A stretch of DNA of 64,000 nt from Polaromonas sp. 39-63-25 (GTDB lineage Bacteria > Pseudomonadota > Gammaproteobacteria > Burkholderiales > Burkholderiaceae_C). The stretch is taken from assembly GCF_002278925.1 (NCBI RefSeq), contig NZ_NCJH01000006.1, forward strand, positions 496,001 through 560,000, given 5' to 3'. Made by a program: the position numbers and the translations under genes. The notes below the pieces were generated by a model. That model saw nothing but the letters and a program-made list of their open reading frames with translations, searched no databases and was not told the DNA's origin. Shown here one piece after another: positions 25,761-34,893 of the stretch. How positions within the stretch are numbered: position 1 is the first letter of the stretch; every line of letters begins with the position of its first letter.

Positions 25761-25774
25761 AATCCGCTTTGCCG

Positions 25775-26542
25775 TCAGGTGGCAAAGCGCTGCGCAGCGA
25801 TTTCCAGCAGGCCGTCGAAAATCAGGCTTTCCACCAGCTCCACCTTGACCGACATGCTGGGGGCCATCTTCCAGCCCGCGCCGCCCGTCATGATGCATTC
25901 GGGCGCCTCGCCGCAATGCCGCGTGGTGTTTTCCACCATGCGCTGCACGGCACCGGCAATCGCAAAGGTGCCGCCGCTGGTGAGCGCGTCGCTGGTGTTG
26001 GTGGGAAAGTCTTTCACCTCCCCTGTCGGCACATGCAGCCCGGCGGTGCCGGACTCGAGCGCACGCAGCATGATGCCGTGGCCCGGCAGGATGATGCCGC
26101 CCAGGAACCTGCCGGAGGCGTCGATCGCCTCGACCGTGACCGCCGTGCCCACCATCACGACCACGCAGGGTTTGCGGATGCCGCGGCCCAGAAGCCGGTG
26201 CCGCGCGCCTATCATCGCAACCCAGCGATCGGCACCGAGGCGGGTCGGGTGGTCGTAGCCGTTGGTCACGCCGGCCTCCTCGGCGCTGGAAACAACCCAG
26301 CGCGGAAGGACATCCCAGAGCTCCATCTGCTCCTCGACACGGCGCTTGACCGCGTCGCCGGCCACGACGCAGCCCAGGATGTGCGACGGCGTGGGCAGGC
26401 CGCGCCACTCCTCGTCCGCCAGCTTGTCGATGTTTTCCAGAAACACCGCGCCATGGGCCAGCAGGGGCGACCCGGCCACCGGGGCCGCGTAATGGGCCCA
26501 CTTCAGCCGGGTGTTGCCCACATCGAGTGCTAAAAAAGTCAT
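25775..26542 (-). CDS. coaX: Type III pantothenate kinase
   Basis: A 255-residue CoaX that phosphorylates pantothenate, the first step of CoA synthesis. The ASKHA-fold phosphate motif DVGNTRLKW is at residues 7-15, [14 protein letters not shown] near 102-115 carries the catalytic Asp, and [14 protein letters not shown] and GGIILPGHG follow in the family order. In many Burkholderiales birA lies next to coaX; here the upstream neighbour is an amidase gene instead. The start is the ATG at 26542. Confidence 0.95.
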   Translation of the reverse strand: MTFLALDVGNTRLKWAHYAAPVAGSPLLAHGAVFLENIDKLADEEWRGLPTPSHILGCVVAGDAVKRRVEEQMELWDVLPRWVVSSAEEAGVTNGYDHPTRLGADRWVAMIGARHRLLGRGIRKPCVVVMVGTAVTVEAIDASGRFLGGIILPGHGIMLRALESGTAGLHVPTGEVKDFPTNTSDALTSGGTFAIAGAVQRMVENTTRHCGEAPECIMTGGAGWKMAPSMSVKVELVESLIFDGLLEIAAQRFAT

Positions 26543-26607
26543 GCCACCCGATTATGAACAGCTTCTGGGGCTTGGGGCGCGGACGCGCCTAGAGGTTTTC
26601 CAGTAAA

Positions 26608-28062
26608 TCAGGGTGCGACGGTCACCGGTCGCCTGAAATCAACATCGGCAGGCCGCGCCGCTTCGTAGGCGCGCGAGGCGCGCAGCACCAGCGCGTCACC
26701 GAACATCGGCCCGACAAACTGCAGGCCAATGGGCAGGCCCGCGGCGGTCAGGCCACAGGGCACCGTGCTGGCCGGCTGCTGGGTCAGGTTGAAGGGGTAG
26801 GAAAACGGCGTCCAGCCCAGCATGGCGGCCGAGTCCATGGGCGTATGCCCGGCGGGCCGCGCCTCAAACGCCGGCACGGCCACGCTGGGCGTGACCAGCA
26901 GGTCATAACGCTGCATGAACTGGCGCATGTGCGAGCCCAGCGCGCCGCGCTGCAGATGCAGGCGCTGGATGTCGAGCAGGCTGAACTTTTCACCGATCAG
27001 CGCCTGGGCGCGAAAGTCGGGGTCGGTCAGCGCCTGCTGCGCGGGGGTGAGCGTGTTCCACACCGTCCAGGCACCGGCAAACCACAGGCCGGTGGTGATC
27101 TCCAGCGGGTCTTCAAAGCCCGGATCGATCTGCTCGACCAACGCGCCGAGGTCGGCCAGCAGCGCCACGGCGCGGGCCACGGACTGGGCCACTTCAGGAT
27201 CCACGTTGCGCGCATAACCGAGCGCCGGCGACCAGGCGATGCGCAGGCCGCGGATGCCGTCTTCCAGCCCCTGCAGGTAGTTGCTGCTGTCGGGCGGCAG
27301 CGAGGTCCAGTCCCGGGCATCCGGCTTTTTGAGCACGTTCATCATCAGCGCCGCATCACGCACGCTGCGGCTGTGCGGCCCCAGGTGCGCGACCGAACCG
27401 AACGGCGACAGCGGGTAGGCCGGCACGCGGCCAAAGCTGGGCTTGAGGCCGAAGTTGCCGCAAAACGCCGCCGGAATGCGCACCGAGCCCGCGCCGTCGG
27501 TGCCTATGGCCAGCGGCCCCATGCCGGACGCCACCGCCGCCGCCGCGCCACCGGAAGAGCCGCCCGGGGTCTTGCTGACATCCCAGGGGTTGCGCGTGAT
27601 GCCGGTGCGCGGTGAATTGGTTACACCCTTGCAGCCGAATTCCGGCGTGTTGGTTTTGCCGAGAATCACCGCCCCGGCTTCGCGCAGCCGCGCGGTGGCC
27701 GGTGCATCCACCTCCCAGGACTGGCTGGCGTCCACCGTGTGGCTGCCCCGCAGGGTCGCCATGCCGCGGGTCAGGATCAGGTCCTTGATGGACACCGGCA
27801 CACCGTCGAGTTCGGCGCAGGGTGCACCACCCTGGCGGAATTGCTGCCAGCGCGCCTCGCTGTCGCGGGCGCTTTGCAGCGCGGACTCCTGCGCCACCAG
27901 GCAGAAGGCGTTGAGGGCGGGGTTGAGCGCGTCAATACGCGCCAGCACGGCGCGGGTGGCCTCGACCGGCGAGGCCTGGCCGCTTTGGTACAGCTGCAGC
28001 AGTTCGGTCGCCGTGCAGTCGGCCAGACCGGGCAAGGTGGGCAAGGTTGAGGAAGGGGTCAT
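26608..28062 (-). CDS. Amidase (amidase-signature family)
   Basis: A 484-residue amidase-signature hydrolase. The Ser-cisSer-Lys triad is visible: Lys in VSIKDLI (about residue 92), the cis-Ser in TPGGSSGGAAAAVASG (about 166-181) and the nucleophile Ser in GTDGAGSVRIP (about 191). No tRNA-amidotransferase partner genes are near, so this is a catabolic amidase rather than GatA. It follows the M81 peptidase gene by 40 bases on the same strand and is probably the last gene of the Dpp-type ABC operon. The natural amide substrate is unknown. Confidence 0.88.
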   Translation of the reverse strand: MTPSSTLPTLPGLADCTATELLQLYQSGQASPVEATRAVLARIDALNPALNAFCLVAQESALQSARDSEARWQQFRQGGAPCAELDGVPVSIKDLILTRGMATLRGSHTVDASQSWEVDAPATARLREAGAVILGKTNTPEFGCKGVTNSPRTGITRNPWDVSKTPGGSSGGAAAAVASGMGPLAIGTDGAGSVRIPAAFCGNFGLKPSFGRVPAYPLSPFGSVAHLGPHSRSVRDAALMMNVLKKPDARDWTSLPPDSSNYLQGLEDGIRGLRIAWSPALGYARNVDPEVAQSVARAVALLADLGALVEQIDPGFEDPLEITTGLWFAGAWTVWNTLTPAQQALTDPDFRAQALIGEKFSLLDIQRLHLQRGALGSHMRQFMQRYDLLVTPSVAVPAFEARPAGHTPMDSAAMLGWTPFSYPFNLTQQPASTVPCGLTAAGLPIGLQFVGPMFGDALVLRASRAYEAARPADVDFRRPVTVAP

Positions 28063-28102
28063 CAGCTACTCCAGTCGTTGCTTGGTCCGGACGACCCGTC
28101 CT

Positions 28103-29611
28103 TCAAGGACGGCGCCGGATCGAATCGGGCAGGTTTTTCCAGGGCAGATCGGCCGGGTCCGCCGCCATCGGCCCCGCGGCTTTTGCAATCAGGATGTCGG
28201 TCGCCGCATTTTCCACCAGCGGCGTGAAATCAGCGCGGAAGTGGTTGGAGCTTTTGACGACGATGATTTTCATGACCTCGGGCGTGATGCCGACCATGCG
28301 GAACAGCTCGCGGTCCAGCATCTGCATCTGCCCGCTGGCCACCGCCACCAGGATGCCGTCAAGCTCCAGACAGGCACAGGGACCGAGGTTCGCCGTGTGC
28401 CCGGTCATCATCAGGCCCTTGAGCGTGACCGTGCCATCGCTCACAGCGCGCACCTTGAACTGGCTCTGCACCGGGGGGTCGCTGTGTTGCCCGGTGAAGG
28501 TGGGCACCGCCGTCCCCAGGGTGATCGAAATGGTCGCCCCCACCCCGGCGGCGGCGGCGGCCTGTGCAGCCTGCGGGTCGAACATCAGCCCCAGCGCAAT
28601 CTGGCCGGGAAATTTTTTCCCGGCGCCCTGTTGCAGCAGCGCATGCAACAGGCCGGTGGTGTTGCTGTCGCCGCCGGCGCCGGGGTTGTCCTGCGTATCG
28701 GCAATGACCAGCGGTTTGCCCGCCCGCTCCGCCCGCGCCAGCGATTGCGCCACGGCATCACGGGCAGAAAGAAATTCAAGTGTCCACTGTGTCGGTTCGG
28801 CCACCAGGGCAAACAGGCGATCCACCGCTTGGGCCGCCTGTTCGCCATGCGCCCAGACCATGGGTCCACACTCAGCAAAGTCGGACGCCGGAAACGCCAT
28901 GCAAAAACTCAGGCAGGTGCCGAAATCGCGGTCCAGCTCCGCCAAGGCTTTGTAGAGGTCTGCCGCGGGCTGCATCCAGGTGCTCTGTGTGTTCAGCGGA
29001 ATCAGGAAAGGCAGACGCCGGTAGTGCAGCGGCTCCTTGCGGCCCAGCTGGACGCGGCGGGCCAGCAGTTGCGCCGCCAGCTCACCGGTCGCGGCCATGT
29101 CGATGTGGGGGTAGGTCCGGTAGGAGACCAGCGCATCGGCCTGCTGCAACATGCGCTGCGTCACATTGGCATGCAGGTCCAGGCTGGCGACGATGGGAAT
29201 GTCCTGGCCCACCACCCGGCGGATGCGCGTGATCAGCTCGCCTTCGGTGTCGTCCACATGTTCTGCCACGCCGGCGCCGTGCAGGTCCAGGTAAACCGCG
29301 TCGAAGCCGCCCCGGCCCACGTCGGACAGCACGGCCGCGCTGATGCGCTCGAACGCATCCTGCGTCACATAGGAGGAGGGCGATGCGCCGCACCAGCTGC
29401 TGGGCACCAGTTGCCAGCCCCGGCTTTTTGCGGCATCAATGAAGCCCCCCGCCGGCAGGTTGACGCCGGTGAGCCTGTCCAGCATCGCCTGGCCATGGAT
29501 AAAGGCAGGGAAATCATCGCCCCGGTTAAACGCCGCCCAGTCGGCCTTGGTGGGCGCAAAGGTGTTGGTTTCATGCTGGTAACCAGCAACGAGGACTTTC
29601 AGACTTTTCAA
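28103..29611 (-). CDS. M81-family metallopeptidase (MlrC-like)
   Basis: A 502-residue member of family M81 (MlrC/DUF1485), zinc enzymes whose named member finishes degradation of linearised microcystin peptides. The signature HETNTF is near residue 12, and DLHGAGV (about 110) and SLDLHANV (about 140) supply further metal ligands. The start is TTG at 29611, overlapping the stop of the upstream ATPase gene as TTGA, with GGAG eight bases upstream. It is co-transcribed with peptide-type ABC importer genes, which suggests that it processes an imported peptide or amide. Family members are widespread outside toxin degraders, so a microcystin role is not implied. Confidence 0.85.
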   Translation of the reverse strand: MKSLKVLVAGYQHETNTFAPTKADWAAFNRGDDFPAFIHGQAMLDRLTGVNLPAGGFIDAAKSRGWQLVPSSWCGASPSSYVTQDAFERISAAVLSDVGRGGFDAVYLDLHGAGVAEHVDDTEGELITRIRRVVGQDIPIVASLDLHANVTQRMLQQADALVSYRTYPHIDMAATGELAAQLLARRVQLGRKEPLHYRRLPFLIPLNTQSTWMQPAADLYKALAELDRDFGTCLSFCMAFPASDFAECGPMVWAHGEQAAQAVDRLFALVAEPTQWTLEFLSARDAVAQSLARAERAGKPLVIADTQDNPGAGGDSNTTGLLHALLQQGAGKKFPGQIALGLMFDPQAAQAAAAAGVGATISITLGTAVPTFTGQHSDPPVQSQFKVRAVSDGTVTLKGLMMTGHTANLGPCACLELDGILVAVASGQMQMLDRELFRMVGITPEVMKIIVVKSSNHFRADFTPLVENAATDILIAKAAGPMAADPADLPWKNLPDSIRRRP

Positions 29612-31254
29612 AATATCGCTCCGGGCGCCGCCGCGAACAGCCGGCGTGTGTAGTCGTGTTGCGGTTGCGCATACAGCTCGGTGGTCAGGCCCTCTTCCAC
29701 AATTTCGCCCTGGTGCATGACGATCACACGGTCGCACAGCTGCGCCGCCACGCGCAGGTCGTGTGTGATGAACAACATGCCCAGGCCCAGCTCGGTCTGG
29801 ATCTCGCGCAGCAGCTTCAAAATTTGTGCCTGCACACTCACGTCGAGGGCACTGACCGCCTCGTCGGCCACCAGCACACGCGGCCGGCAGGCCAGCGCGC
29901 GCGCAATCGCGATGCGCTGGCGCTGCCCGCCCGAGAACTGGCTGGGGTAACGCTGCAGGCCTTCGGCGGGCAACCGGACCTTGTCCATCAAACTGGCCGC
30001 GAGCGCCATCGCTTCTGCGCGGCTAGCTCCGAAATTCATGGCACCTTCGATGATGGAATCACCGACCTTGCGGCGCGGGTTGAGTGAACGGTTGGGGTCC
30101 TGGAACACCACCTGCACCTGGCTGCGCAAGGGCCGGAGCCGGCCTTCACTGAACCGGGCCACGTCGAGCAGGGCATCGTCCCCGCCCCCTGCGTTCTGGC
30201 GCCACAGGACCTGGCCACCGGTAGGGTCGATCAGCCGGATCAGGCAGCGCGCCAGCGTGGACTTGCCCGACCCGGACTCGCCGACAATGCCGACGGTTTC
30301 CCCGGCCGACACGGCCACCGACGCGGCCTTCAGCGCATGCGTCAGCCGGCTACGGCCCAGCCAGTCGCGGGCGCTGTAGGTTTTGCTGACGTCCTGGCCG
30401 CGCAGCAGCGGCGCGCCCTGCGGCGCCGGCCGGGCCGGCGGCGGCGTCATGCTGGGCACGGCCGCCAGCAGCATCTTGGTGTAGTCGGCCTGCGGCGCCA
30501 GCAGCACTGCATCCCGCGTGCCGTACTCGACCGCCCGGCCCTGGTGCATCACCAGCACCTCGTCGGCAATCTCGGCCACCACGCCCATGTCGTGCGTGAT
30601 GAACAGCACGGCGCAGCGATGGCCACCCGACAGGTCGGCCTGCAGCTCCTCAATCAGCCGGAGGATTTCCTTTTGCGTGGTGACGTCGAGTGCCGTGGTC
30701 GGTTCATCGCAGATCAGCAGGGCCGGCTGCAAAATGACGGCCATGGCAATCACGATGCGCTGGCGCTGCCCGCCAGAGAGCTGGTGCGGGTAGCTGCGCA
30801 TCATGCGTTCAGGCTCGGGCAGTTTGACACGCCGCAAGATGCCCAGCACCGCTTCGCTGCGCCGCTTCGCGCCCCAGTCGGTGTGCTGCCTGAGCAGCTC
30901 GTCGATCTGGTCGCCGCAGGTCATGACCGGGTTCAGCGCGGTCATCGGTTCCTGGAACACCATGCCCATGGCCTGGCCGCGCAACGCGCGCAGACGCGGG
31001 TCTGAAGCTTCCAGCAGCGACTCGCCCTGCAACACGATGCGGCCGGGGCCGGGCCGGAGTTCGCGGGCCAGAAGGCCCATCACCGCCGTGGCCATGACCG
31101 ACTTGCCGGAACCCGATTCGCCGACCACACACAGGGTTTTGCCGGGATGGATGCTCAGGCTGATGTCTTCCACCGCATAGGGCCGGTCACTGCCGGGCGG
31201 CAGGGCGACGTGCAGCTTGTCGATGAGCAGAACCGGCGCGGCGTTCTCGCTCAT
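29608..31254 (-). CDS. Dipeptide/oligopeptide ABC transporter, fused double ATPase
   Basis: A 548-residue protein with two complete ABC ATPase domains in tandem, equivalent to DppD-DppF or GsiA. Walker A motifs GESGSGKS occur near residues 42 and 328, signature motifs LSGGQRQRI and FSGGQRQRIA near 165 and 437, and each domain carries the oligopeptide-type C-terminal extension. It powers the two permeases encoded immediately upstream; its start overlaps the second permease's stop (ATGA). The cargo is a peptide or similar amide-bearing compound. Confidence 0.93.
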   Translation of the reverse strand: MSENAAPVLLIDKLHVALPPGSDRPYAVEDISLSIHPGKTLCVVGESGSGKSVMATAVMGLLARELRPGPGRIVLQGESLLEASDPRLRALRGQAMGMVFQEPMTALNPVMTCGDQIDELLRQHTDWGAKRRSEAVLGILRRVKLPEPERMMRSYPHQLSGGQRQRIVIAMAVILQPALLICDEPTTALDVTTQKEILRLIEELQADLSGGHRCAVLFITHDMGVVAEIADEVLVMHQGRAVEYGTRDAVLLAPQADYTKMLLAAVPSMTPPPARPAPQGAPLLRGQDVSKTYSARDWLGRSRLTHALKAASVAVSAGETVGIVGESGSGKSTLARCLIRLIDPTGGQVLWRQNAGGGDDALLDVARFSEGRLRPLRSQVQVVFQDPNRSLNPRRKVGDSIIEGAMNFGASRAEAMALAASLMDKVRLPAEGLQRYPSQFSGGQRQRIAIARALACRPRVLVADEAVSALDVSVQAQILKLLREIQTELGLGMLFITHDLRVAAQLCDRVIVMHQGEIVEEGLTTELYAQPQHDYTRRLFAAAPGAIF

Positions 31255-32138
31255 GACGTACGCTTTGAAAATTTCGGGTCCAGCACATCGCGCAGCCCAT
31301 CACCCAGCAGGTTGATGGCCAGCACCGTGGGCACCAGGAACAGCGCCGGAAATAACACATTGCCCGGGTACTGGGTGAACTGCACGCGGCCTTCGGCCAT
31401 GATGTTGCCCCAGGTCGGAATGTCGGCCGGCAGGCCCAGGCCCAGGAAACTCAAAATGGCTTCGGTCAATACGGCCGACGCCGCCACAAAGGTGCCCTGC
31501 ACGATCAGCGGCGCCATGGCGTTGGGCAAAATGTGCCGCCACAAAATCACCGGCGTCGGTGTGGCCAGCGCCCGCGCGGCTTCCACAAACGGCTCCTCGC
31601 GCAGGGTCAGCACCATGGCCCGCACCAGGCGCGTCACGCGCGGAATTTCCGGGATGGCAATCGCCACCACCACCGTCCACAGCTGCGCGTCCAGCGCCGC
31701 CACCAGTGCGATCGCCAGCAGGATCGCCGGAATCGCCATCAGCCCGTCCATGAAACGCATCAGCACGGCATCCACGGCGCGAAAGTAGCCGGCCAGCATG
31801 CCGAGCAGCGCACCCACGCCAATTGCCACCGCCGCGGTAAAGGCCGCCACCAGCAGCGAGGTGCGCGTGCCGTACAACACGCGGCTGAAAATGTCGCGGC
31901 CGAAGTTGTCGGCGCCCATCCAGAAGGTGTGCGCCACCGACGTGCCGTCGAGCTGCACAAACTCGCCGCGCACGCCCGCGGCGGTGTTGATATGGGCCGA
32001 GTCCATGGCCGCCGGGTCCACCGTGCCGAGAAAGGGCGCCAGCGCGGCCAGCGCCAGCAGCACGCCCAGCACCAGCACGCCGAAGCGGAAAGCGCTGTTG
32101 CGCCAGAGCCGTTGGAAAAGAAGTTGCCAGACCTGCAT
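31251..32138 (-). CDS. ABC transporter permease, DppC type
   Basis: A 295-residue inner-membrane permease with an N-terminal helix and five more helices; the EAA-type loop is in EAARALATPTPVILWRHILPN (about residues 190-210). The OppC_N-type N-terminus (WRNSAFRFGVLVLGVLLALAALAPF) is present. It starts one base into the stop of the DppB-type gene (TGATG arrangement) and overlaps the ATPase gene, so the operon is translationally coupled throughout. Confidence 0.92.
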   Translation of the reverse strand: MQVWQLLFQRLWRNSAFRFGVLVLGVLLALAALAPFLGTVDPAAMDSAHINTAAGVRGEFVQLDGTSVAHTFWMGADNFGRDIFSRVLYGTRTSLLVAAFTAAVAIGVGALLGMLAGYFRAVDAVLMRFMDGLMAIPAILLAIALVAALDAQLWTVVVAIAIPEIPRVTRLVRAMVLTLREEPFVEAARALATPTPVILWRHILPNAMAPLIVQGTFVAASAVLTEAILSFLGLGLPADIPTWGNIMAEGRVQFTQYPGNVLFPALFLVPTVLAINLLGDGLRDVLDPKFSKRTS

Positions 32139-33091
32139 CAGTAACGGATCCTCGGGTCCAGAAACAGATAACTCACATCAACCAGCAGGTTGACCCCCAC
32201 ATAAAGCAGGCTGAAAAACAGCACCAGCCCCTGGATCACCGGAAAGTCGCGGTTCAGCACGGCGTCCACCGTGAGCGAACCGAGGCCGGGAATCGAGTAA
32301 ACCGTTTCAGTCACCACCACGCCGCCGATGAGCAGCGCGACGCCGATGCCGATCACGGTGACGATGGGCACCGCTGCATTGGCCAGCGCATGACGCATCA
32401 GCACGGCCGATTCCGCCAAGCCCTTGGCCCGTGCCGTGCGGATGTAGTCTTCGGTCAGCGCCTCGGACACGCTGGCGCGTGTGACGCGGGCGATCAGCGC
32501 CACGTAAATCATGGCCAGCGTGAGCCAGGGCAAGGCCAGCTGGCGCGCCCAGGCCCAGACGCCCTGCCCGTCGGCGCCAAACAGCCGGCGGTAACCCTGC
32601 ACGGGGAACCATTCAAGCTGCACGGCAAACACATAGATCAGCAGGTAGCCGGTGACGAACACCGGAATCGAAAACCCGGCCACCGAAAAGCCCGACAGCA
32701 CCCGGTCCAGCCAGCCCCCCATGCGCCAGGCGGCAATGGTGCCCAGCGGCACGGCCACCAGCACCGCCAGCACAAGCGTGCCCGCCGCCAGGCTGAGCGT
32801 TGGCTCCAGCCGCTGGGTGATCAGTTCGGTGACCGGTTTGTTCAGGTAAAACGAGTAGCCCAGATCACCCTGCAAGACACCGCTGAACCAGATCCAGAAC
32901 TGGGTCAGCAGGGGTTTGCTCAAGCCCAGGGTCTCGCGGATCTTCTCGATGTCCTCGTTGGTCGAATTGTTGCCCGCAATCACGGCGGCCGGATCACCGG
33001 GCGTCAGCCGCAGGATCAGGAACACCACGACGGCCACCACCAGCAGTACCGGAATGGTCGCCAGCAGGCGTTGCAGCAGGAATCTCAGCAT
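32138..33091 (-). CDS. ABC transporter permease, DppB type
   Basis: A 317-residue permease opening with MLRFLLQRLLATIPVLLVV and FLILRLTPGDPA, the diagnostic start of DppB/OppB proteins, followed by about six membrane helices and an EAA loop near TARAKGLAESAVLMRHALAN (about residues 220-240). It forms the channel with the DppC-type subunit. Between it and the binding-protein gene lies a 120-bp gap containing a GC-rich repeat that could attenuate read-through. Confidence 0.92.
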   Translation of the reverse strand: MLRFLLQRLLATIPVLLVVAVVVFLILRLTPGDPAAVIAGNNSTNEDIEKIRETLGLSKPLLTQFWIWFSGVLQGDLGYSFYLNKPVTELITQRLEPTLSLAAGTLVLAVLVAVPLGTIAAWRMGGWLDRVLSGFSVAGFSIPVFVTGYLLIYVFAVQLEWFPVQGYRRLFGADGQGVWAWARQLALPWLTLAMIYVALIARVTRASVSEALTEDYIRTARAKGLAESAVLMRHALANAAVPIVTVIGIGVALLIGGVVVTETVYSIPGLGSLTVDAVLNRDFPVIQGLVLFFSLLYVGVNLLVDVSYLFLDPRIRY

Positions 33092-33120
33092 GACAAGCGT
33101 TGGAGCACTCTCTTCACCAG

Positions 33121-33217
33121 CCGGGGCCGCGGAACCGGCTTAGCCGGGCCGCAGGCGCAGCGCCCCCTCGGGGGGGCAGCGACGACACGCCAGTGCAGAG
33201 CGTGGGGGCTCTAGTTC
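33121..33217 (-). repeat. GC-rich terminator-like repeat, copy 1
   Basis: Shares with 42216-42313 the blocks CCGGGG, CCGCAGGCGCAGCGCCCC, a run of G, and CGTGGGGGCTCTAGTTC. The hairpin GCGCCCCC / GGGGGGC looks terminator-like. Its right end supplies the TAG stop codon of the binding-protein gene. Confidence 0.8.
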
Positions 33218-34794
33218 TTTTTGATGTTCCAGTACACCTGCGCACCGCCCGGCACGAGCCCGCTGATGTTTTTGCGCAGCGCCGCCGGATTGTTGTACTG
33301 CCCCAGATGCACATGCGAGGCCGTCTCGATGGCACGCAATTGCAGCTGCTCGGCGAGCTTTTTCTTCTCGGCCTCGGTGCCGGCCTGGGCAAACTTGACC
33401 TTCAGCTCTTCAATGACCTTGTCATCCTGCCAGCCAAACCAGCCCTTGTCGCCGGTGGCGTTAAGCATGGCCATGGTCAGCGGGTTCTGAATGTCGCCGG
33501 CGGTCCAGGCCGTCATGAAGGCATTCCAGCCGCCCTTGTCTGGTGCATCTTTCTTGGCCCGACGGGCCAGCAGCGTGGCCCAGTCGGACTGCTGCATGTC
33601 CACCTTGAAGCCGGCGGCTTCGAGCTGCTGCTTGGCCACCAGCGGCAACTTGGCAATCGAGGCCAGGTCGGTCGGCCGCATCAGCACGATGGGCTCACCC
33701 TTGTAACCAGCCTCGGCCAGCATCTGCTTGGCCTTGGCGGGGTTGGCCATGCCGGTGTAGATGCCGGTGTTGTCGCTGGCATACGGCGTGCCGCAGGGGA
33801 ACATGCTCTTGCAGAATTTGTACATACCGGGCGCGCCCACCTGTGTTCTCAGGAAAGCCTCCTGGCCCATCGCCACCATGGCTGCCTGGCGGATCTTCAC
33901 GTTGTCGAACGGTGCATGCAGGTGGTTGAAGCGGAAGATGTACTGCAGGCCGGCCGGCTGGGCGTCCACAATCTGCACATCCTTGGCAGCCTTCAGCGAG
34001 GCGTACTGTTCGAAGGCGGGCTGCTCAATGAGGTCGACCTCGCCGGCAATCAGGGCATTGAACTGCGTCTGCGGATCACGGATGATGATCCACTCGACCC
34101 GATCGAGGTACACCACCTTGCCGCCGGTGGTGCCGTCCGGCGCTTCGGCACGGGGCTTGTACTTGTCGTTCTTGACGTACACCAGCTTCTCACCCGGCTT
34201 GTACTCGGCCGTGACGAACTTGTAGGGGCCGGAGCCGATGTTTTCCTTGATCTGCTCGCTGCCGGGGGTGGCCGCGATGCGGGCGGGCATGATGAAGGGC
34301 ACGTTCGACGAGGGTTTGCCCAGCGCCTCGAGCATCACGCCGAAAGGCTGGTTGAACTTCACGACAAAGGTCTTGGCATTGGGGGTTTCGTAGCTCGCCA
34401 GGCTCTTGGCCATGACACCGCCGAAACTGTCGCGGCTGGCCCAGCGCTTGAGCGATGCCACCACGTCCTCACTGGTGACGGGTTTGCCGTCGTGGAACTC
34501 CAGGCCGTCACGCAGCGTGAAGGTCCAGACCTTGTTGTCCTTGGAAGCGCTCCAGGTGTCCACCATCTGCGGCTTGACCTTGCCTGCCAGGTCGGTCCCG
34601 AACAGAGTGTCATAAATCATGTACCCGTGATTGCGGGTCACAAACGCGGTGGTCCAGACCGGGTCCAGAATGGTGATATTCGAATGCGGCACGACCTTGA
34701 GCGTTTTTGCCTGGGCCTGAGCCGCAGGCGGCAACAACAGGCCGGAAACCAGGGCCACCGAAGCGGCCAGGGTGAAAAGGGAGCGACGTTTCAT
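33211..34794 (-). CDS. Peptide/nickel-type ABC substrate-binding protein
   Basis: A 527-residue periplasmic binding protein of family 5 (SBP_bac_5; DppA/OppA/GsiB-like). Signal peptide MKRRSLFTLAASVALVSGLL cleaves near AQA-KTL (about residue 29). The mature sequence has the family's LDPVWTTAFVTRNHGYMIYDTLF start, then TLRDGLEFHDGKPVTSEDVV. It is the first gene of the operon with two permeases, a fused ATPase, an M81 peptidase and probably an amidase. The stop codon lies in a repeat. The start at 34794 is the first Met that gives a proper signal sequence. Confidence 0.92.
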   Translation of the reverse strand: MKRRSLFTLAASVALVSGLLLPPAAQAQAKTLKVVPHSNITILDPVWTTAFVTRNHGYMIYDTLFGTDLAGKVKPQMVDTWSASKDNKVWTFTLRDGLEFHDGKPVTSEDVVASLKRWASRDSFGGVMAKSLASYETPNAKTFVVKFNQPFGVMLEALGKPSSNVPFIMPARIAATPGSEQIKENIGSGPYKFVTAEYKPGEKLVYVKNDKYKPRAEAPDGTTGGKVVYLDRVEWIIIRDPQTQFNALIAGEVDLIEQPAFEQYASLKAAKDVQIVDAQPAGLQYIFRFNHLHAPFDNVKIRQAAMVAMGQEAFLRTQVGAPGMYKFCKSMFPCGTPYASDNTGIYTGMANPAKAKQMLAEAGYKGEPIVLMRPTDLASIAKLPLVAKQQLEAAGFKVDMQQSDWATLLARRAKKDAPDKGGWNAFMTAWTAGDIQNPLTMAMLNATGDKGWFGWQDDKVIEELKVKFAQAGTEAEKKKLAEQLQLRAIETASHVHLGQYNNPAALRKNISGLVPGGAQVYWNIKKN

Positions 34795-34893
34795 GACAAT
34801 TTTTCCTTGGCAACAAGAGTTGGGGACAGTCAGACAGCAATCACACAGCTGCTTTGTAATGTAACCACACTTCTGATGCAATATTCAAGCCAT

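Larger units (their letters stand above)
25149..25774. other. Gene-free intergenic region composed of repeats
   Basis: No coding frame here looks real. The interval holds two reverse copies of the ~70-bp dispersed repeat (25170-25219 and 25711-25760), an 11-bp-stem hairpin CGATGACGCGC/GCGCGTCATCG (25366-25390), a second perfect hairpin ACTTTCTCTTG/CAAGAGAAAGT (25585-25612) next to GTGAGTCGGCTGCCGGGCC, and a CTTCGACAGGCTCAGCCCG segment (25676-25694). The last two I associate with repeats common in intergenic DNA of this bacterial group. Confidence 0.7.

Noticed and set aside
33100-34893. Long upstream extension of the 34894 amidase frame (over 1000 residues in all)
   Set aside because: It runs antisense through the peptide-binding-protein gene, whose signal peptide and family motifs are clear; the extension is a GC-driven open frame.
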